Below are positions 31,370 through 34,454 of a DNA stretch of 34,454 nt, one piece after another. The notes under the pieces are model-generated. The model saw nothing but the letters and a program-made list of their open reading frames with translations, made no database searches and was not told the DNA's origin. A program made the position numbers and the translations under genes. The stretch comes from an uncultured Polycyclovorans sp. (GTDB lineage Bacteria > Pseudomonadota > Gammaproteobacteria > Nevskiales > Nevskiaceae): the NCBI GenBank assembly GCA_936928855.1, contig CAKZHZ010000044.1, positions 1-34,454 of the forward strand, given 5' to 3'. The stretch's first letter is position 1, and every line of letters begins with the position of its first letter.

Positions 31370-32758
31370 ATGGGCCACAACCACATCGAAATTGCGCGCG
31401 GACGCCCCCACGAGGGGCGCATCGAGCTGCGCGAAAACGGCACGTATCGGGCGCGGATCATGCTCGACCGCAAGCGCCTCAGCCGAACCTTTCTTGATCC
31501 CATCAGTGCCGAGACTTGGCTGGTCGAGATCCGAAAGAAGCACATCAACGGCAAGTTGCCGTCGCACTTGCTGGCCAAGGCGATCACGCTCTCGGCCGGG
31601 ATGGAGCGCCTGCTCACCGAGATGCCGCCGGGCGACTACCGGGACGACACCCACGCTAAGATTCGCAATCTGGAATCAATAGAGCCCGCACTTTGCGAGG
31701 CTGCACTTGCCGATATCACCCGGAAAGCACTGGTCGAATTCATCGCCCGCCGCCGCGCCAACGGGCGCAAGCCGGCCACAATCAACCGGGACCTGACCAT
31801 CATTCGGTCGGTGTACCGGAAAGCCATTCGCGACTGGGGCTGTGACGGACTCGCGAATCCCGCCGCATCGCTGACCGCCGGAAAAGAAGCCGCGCGGGAC
31901 CGCCGCCCCACCCCTTTCGAACTGGATGCGCTCATCCACGCCGCCCATGCCTACCTCGCAGAGCCGACCTCGAAGACGACCGTGCCGGTTGTGCAGATGA
32001 TCGAGTTTGCAGCAAGCACTGGCCTGCGTCTGAACGAGATGGGTCATCTGACCTGGAGCGACGTCAACTGGCAACGGAGCACCGTCTACGTGCGGAAGGC
32101 CAAAGGCGGCAAGAAACGCCTGGTGCCGGTGTTCCCGTCGGTGATGGCGCTACTCAGAGAGATGGGCGGCGGGGCTCCGAGCAAACCGATTTTTGGCACC
32201 ACCAATGCAGTCAGGAAGGCGTGGCAGCGCGTCCGCGAACTTGCGGCTGAGCGCTGCCCGTCAATCTTGCCTGGCAACGATGACAACCTGCGCTTGCACG
32301 ACCTGCGCCACGAAGCGGTCAGCCGACTGTTCGAGCGCACGGACCTACCCGATGGGGCCATTGGTGCCATCGTCGGGCACGACGACCCCCGGTCGACTGC
32401 GCGCTACAAGAACATTCGGAATGCAGACCTCGCACCAAGGCTCGCGGAGGCTGAGAAGCGCCATGAGGCGTCGCTGGCGCTCTACCCCGCGCCGGAGGCG
32501 CAGATCGAAGACCAGCAGCTGACAGAGGCCCAGGGAGCGCTCAGAGCCGCTTGGCGGGCCACCTCGGCCAGCAAGCAAGCGCTCCAGCGGCTCGTAGACC
32601 GGATGCCAGTGGTGCAGGTGGCGAAGCTATACGGGATCTCCGATGTAGCCGTTCACAAGGCCTGTAAACGCCTTGGGGTGCAGAAGCAGGCCGTGGACAA
32701 TAGGATCAGTAAGCGCAGGGCGGCGCGAAAGCGGGCTGGCGCGTCGATCATCGGCTAA
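31370..32758 (+). CDS. Tyrosine recombinase/integrase with C-terminal helix-turn-helix
   Basis: 462 residues from ATG 31370, set by AGGAG at 31357-31361; the open frame extends upstream, but not with family-like sequence. Residues about 1-90 carry an arm-binding-like start (GTYRARIMLDRKRLSRTF). A core-binding domain follows (about 90-180, ITRKALVEFIARRRANGRKPATINRDLTIIRSVYRKA). The catalytic set is complete: R220 (STGLRLNE), K243/K245 (beta-hairpin RKAKGGKKRLVPV), H310 and R313 (LHDLRHEAV), H337 (VGHDDPRST) and nucleophile Y346 (ARYKNI). About 110 residues follow Y346, longer than usual, and include a helix-turn-helix (about 408-440, VVQVAKLYGISDVAVHKACKRLGV) and a very basic end. It should integrate the element into tRNA-Asn and, with an excisionase, excise it. 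Confidence 0.93.
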   Translation: MGHNHIEIARGRPHEGRIELRENGTYRARIMLDRKRLSRTFLDPISAETWLVEIRKKHINGKLPSHLLAKAITLSAGMERLLTEMPPGDYRDDTHAKIRNLESIEPALCEAALADITRKALVEFIARRRANGRKPATINRDLTIIRSVYRKAIRDWGCDGLANPAASLTAGKEAARDRRPTPFELDALIHAAHAYLAEPTSKTTVPVVQMIEFAASTGLRLNEMGHLTWSDVNWQRSTVYVRKAKGGKKRLVPVFPSVMALLREMGGGAPSKPIFGTTNAVRKAWQRVRELAAERCPSILPGNDDNLRLHDLRHEAVSRLFERTDLPDGAIGAIVGHDDPRSTARYKNIRNADLAPRLAEAEKRHEASLALYPAPEAQIEDQQLTEAQGALRAAWRATSASKQALQRLVDRMPVVQVAKLYGISDVAVHKACKRLGVQKQAVDNRISKRRAARKRAGASIIG

Positions 32759-32818
32759 TAAGTCCGCGTTCGAGTCGGCCGGATACCGTCACTGGTCGCC
32801 CGACTGAATAGGAACAAC

Positions 32819-33079
32819 ATGACCACTGAATCCAGCCCCCACATCGCACCCGATAACCGACCCGCGTCGGCAGAATCCCCCCTGATGACCGCCGAAGAGC
32901 TCGGAAGGTATCTCCGGCTGACCGATAACCCCCAAGCGGGGGCCGCAGCGAACGCGGTCAACCAGCGTCTGCGTCGGGGGCAGGACATGCCCCCCTCAAT
33001 CTACCTCGCCAACAGCAAAAGGCGCCTTTGGCACCGTAAGCGGGTTGACGCCTGGATCCTACGAGACCGGCCGACCTGA
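32819..33079 (+). CDS. AlpA/excisionase-like small DNA-binding protein
   Basis: 86 residues from ATG 32819 with AGGAA at 32810-32814, 60 bp after the recombinase. After a flexible N-terminus comes a MerR/AlpA-type winged-helix pattern: LMTAEELGRYLRLTDN (about 22-37), RLRRGQDMPPSIYLANSKRRLWHRKRVDAWI (about 51-81). The order of helix, then a basic segment naming the 'invalid/valid row' contact (RLWHRKRVDAWIL), is that of AlpA-like regulators and recombination directionality factors. The location next to the integrase supports an excisionase or element regulator role. Assignment is by pattern only. Confidence 0.72.
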   Translation: MTTESSPHIAPDNRPASAESPLMTAEELGRYLRLTDNPQAGAAANAVNQRLRRGQDMPPSIYLANSKRRLWHRKRVDAWILRDRPT

Positions 33080-33400
33080 GCCCACAATGCTGGTGGCTTC
33101 AGATACTCTTGACTCATTCAACTATTCACACCCTGAGCAATGCCAGCGCGAGTAAGGTACTCAAAACCATCCCGCCGAGCCCGCCATCTCTCCAGGTCCA
33201 TGGCTTTACTCAGACTGGCGGCTGGTCGGGCAGAACGAGGCTGGGCAAGCTAGACATGCGACTAGCGCTGCTTGCACTCGGCCTTCCGCTTTGTGCCAGA
33301 AGCGGACAATCGACTAGCTTCGAGCGCGAACGCCGGATCGCTGCGGTACAGAGCGGCCGCAGTATCGTCATGGGGCCTGCTTCTCATCGTCACCTCGAAG
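33080..33400. other. Gene-poor spacer between the AlpA-like gene and the DUF2326-like gene
   Basis: 321 bp with no gene I can support. A plus-strand open frame spans 33109-33420 (103 codons) from a TTG, but it lacks a ribosome-binding site, has low-complexity composition, overlaps the convergent gene end and resembles no family known to me. A TTGACT at 33109-33114 has no matching -10 at 17 bp. The segment may hold a decayed gene or simply the tail-to-tail spacer. Confidence 0.6.
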
Positions 33401-34454
33401 TCACCACGCACGCGTTTTGAACAGTCGCCCTTGTTCACTCTCGTCGTGCAGAGTCACGACAATCTCGTCAGCACTAAATACAGCTTCGTCATCGTCAGGC
33501 CGCAAAGGCAGGTCTGAGTCAATCAGCGTGATGATGGGCTGAAGCCCCAAGTCGGCATACCGGCGAATGACCGCCAGCAGACTCTCCTTCTTGCGGTCAT
33601 CCAGGGACTCGAAGACGCCGTCGTGGTAAACGAAGCGCGGGAACTTGTCGTCCAAATGGGCTCGCAGGATGGCCAAGTCAAAGGCGATGCACAGCAGTTT
33701 CCTGTAGGTGTGCCCAAGGTCGGCGCTGGTTGCGTTTCCTGATTCGTCAAGAATTTCCGCCCTGAACTCCAGATGCCCCGCTTGGTTCGGCGATACGCTC
33801 AGCAGCGCCTTGCGGTCGATCACCTCTTCGACAATCTCGCTGAAGAACACGCGGATTACCGAGAACAAACTGTTCTGATCGGAGTTCTGCTTCTCGACAT
33901 CCGCCTCGATCAAGGTCTGTAGATGCCCACACTCTTCGATCAACACCCTGATCTCGGTTCGCAACTCCTGCAAACGATGCAGGAAGCCGCGTTGTCGCTC
34001 CAGGGAAGTGATGTCAGCGCGCAGCGTCACCATCTCGTCCGAGACCTGCTTGTACTTGCCAAAGATGTCGGTTCCACTCAGGAATGAAAGCATTTCCGAG
34101 CGTTTTTTTCCCAAGATATTCAGTTCTGCATTGATGCGCTTAAGCTCAGCTTCGATCTCTGCGCGTTCTTCCTGTAGATAGCCGCGGCGCTCATCGGTAA
34201 TTGCCCGATTGAAGGCAATCAACTGCTGAAAGTCATTCTTGATCTGCCCCTTGAACAGGACGCCGGCTTCCTCGAACAGGCGCTGCGCTTCGTCAGGGTT
34301 GAAGAGGATCTGATCCTCTTCCAGAGAGGTGATGATCTTCTTCTTGTTCTGGTTGAGCGAGTAGCGTTCAGCATTGAGCGACGCGATGCGTTCGTCGATG
34401 TCATCTACCAACTGTTTGGTGCTGTCCTTGTCCTGGGCGCGGAAGTCGAAGGCC
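33401..34454 (-). CDS. DUF2326-like coiled-coil ATPase component, C-terminal part (truncated by window)
   Basis: The frame is open through base 34453 on the complement, so the start lies outside the window; 350 residues are visible, ending at TGA 33401-33403. Long heptad-rich, charged helices make up the first two thirds (IDERIASLNAERYSLNQNKKKI..., EERAEIEAELKRINAELNILGKKRSEML, EMVTLRADITSLERQRGFLHRLQELRTEIRVLIEE). Then comes a compact C-terminal domain with LGHTYRKLLCIAFDLAILRAHLDDKFPRFVYHDGVFESLDDRKKESLLAVIRRYADLGLQPIITLIDSDLP. The FVYHDG segment acts like a Walker B/D-loop end of an SMC/RecN-like ABC ATPase, and the overall pattern is that of DUF2326 proteins. These are ATPase parts of predicted ABC-3C conflict systems. 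The partner (middle component and effector) genes would be beyond 34454. The G+C is lower than in the core genes. An SMC/RecF-type repair protein is the main alternative. Confidence 0.75.
   Translation of the reverse strand, partial: AFDFRAQDKDSTKQLVDDIDERIASLNAERYSLNQNKKKIITSLEEDQILFNPDEAQRLFEEAGVLFKGQIKNDFQQLIAFNRAITDERRGYLQEERAEIEAELKRINAELNILGKKRSEMLSFLSGTDIFGKYKQVSDEMVTLRADITSLERQRGFLHRLQELRTEIRVLIEECGHLQTLIEADVEKQNSDQNSLFSVIRVFFSEIVEEVIDRKALLSVSPNQAGHLEFRAEILDESGNATSADLGHTYRKLLCIAFDLAILRAHLDDKFPRFVYHDGVFESLDDRKKESLLAVIRRYADLGLQPIITLIDSDLPLRPDDDEAVFSADEIVVTLHDESEQGRLFKTRAW

Larger units (their letters stand above)
31205..34454. mobile_element. Integrative element inserted at tRNA-Asn, left end only
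   Basis: The region from the tRNA 3' half to the window edge has a recombinase, an AlpA/excisionase-like gene and a DUF2326-like cargo gene, with gene spacing and base composition unlike the preceding core. For example 34201-34260 has 28 G+C of 60, whereas 30001-30060 has 38 of 60. No conjugation or phage structural genes are visible, and the right end is not in the window. It could be a genomic island, satellite or prophage remnant. Confidence 0.75.

Noticed and set aside
33109..33420. 103-codon plus-strand ORF after the AlpA-like gene.
   Set aside because: TTG start, no Shine-Dalgarno element, no family resemblance, and overlap with the convergent gene.
1..34454. CRISPR array or insertion sequence.
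   Set aside because: No regularly spaced repeats and no transposase gene were found on either strand; the only repeats are those listed.

Overview
The window is a chromosomal segment of a G+C-rich (roughly 63-65% in lines I counted) gammaproteobacterium. It is Gram-negative: lipid A and Kdo genes (msbA, lpxK, kdsB), a TonB-dependent receptor and type II secretion accessory genes are present. The yceF/yceD/rpmF/plsX and rluC/rne neighbourhoods are typical of Gammaproteobacteria. An NhaD antiporter hints at a saline or alkaline habitat. Placement near Nevskiales, Salinisphaerales or Xanthomonadales is only a guess from gene style.

Layout. 1-3878 (+): the end of a seven-TM inactive-transglutaminase protein, its ATP-grasp ligase partner, then gspA-gspB. 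3895-6950 (-): yceD-rpmF-plsX-argD, read from a near-consensus sigma70 promoter; yceF/maf diverges from it. 7586-9462 (-): a HAD phosphatase and rluC, separated by a spacer that holds a duplicated 5' fragment of the HAD gene and strong palindromes. 9742-17361 (+): rne with a long leader, ugd, and a MacA/MacB-type exporter (adaptor, ATPase, permease). 17352-21033 (-): msbA-lpxK-ycaR-kdsB, every junction overlapping. 21108-26048 (+): hinT, then a Fur-box-controlled set (PepSY-type membrane protein, DUF2271, DUF4198, TonB-dependent receptor) closed by a strong terminator. 26103-29788 (-): nhaD and uvrB. 29915-31096 (+): an aspartate-type aminotransferase. 31157-31232: tRNA-Asn(GUU) with its own promoter and terminator.

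From the 3' end of the tRNA onward the sequence changes character. A tyrosine recombinase with an extra C-terminal helix-turn-helix, a small AlpA/excisionase-like protein, a 0.3 kb gene-poor gap and, on the opposite strand, a lower-G+C coiled-coil protein resembling the DUF2326 family follow in order. I read this as the left end of an integrative element whose right end lies outside the window. DUF2326 proteins are ATPase components of predicted ABC-three-component (ABC-3C) conflict systems, so the element probably carries a defence-type cargo. It is the best candidate in the window for a little-described system, but only the C-terminal part of one gene is visible.

Most remaining genes are core housekeeping or envelope functions. 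The less ordinary points are the truncated HAD gene copy with its palindromic spacer, the face-to-face promoter between yceD and yceF, the (GAAGCC)9 microsatellite in rne, plsX followed by argD rather than fab genes, and the Fur-regulated operon with two domain-of-unknown-function proteins.
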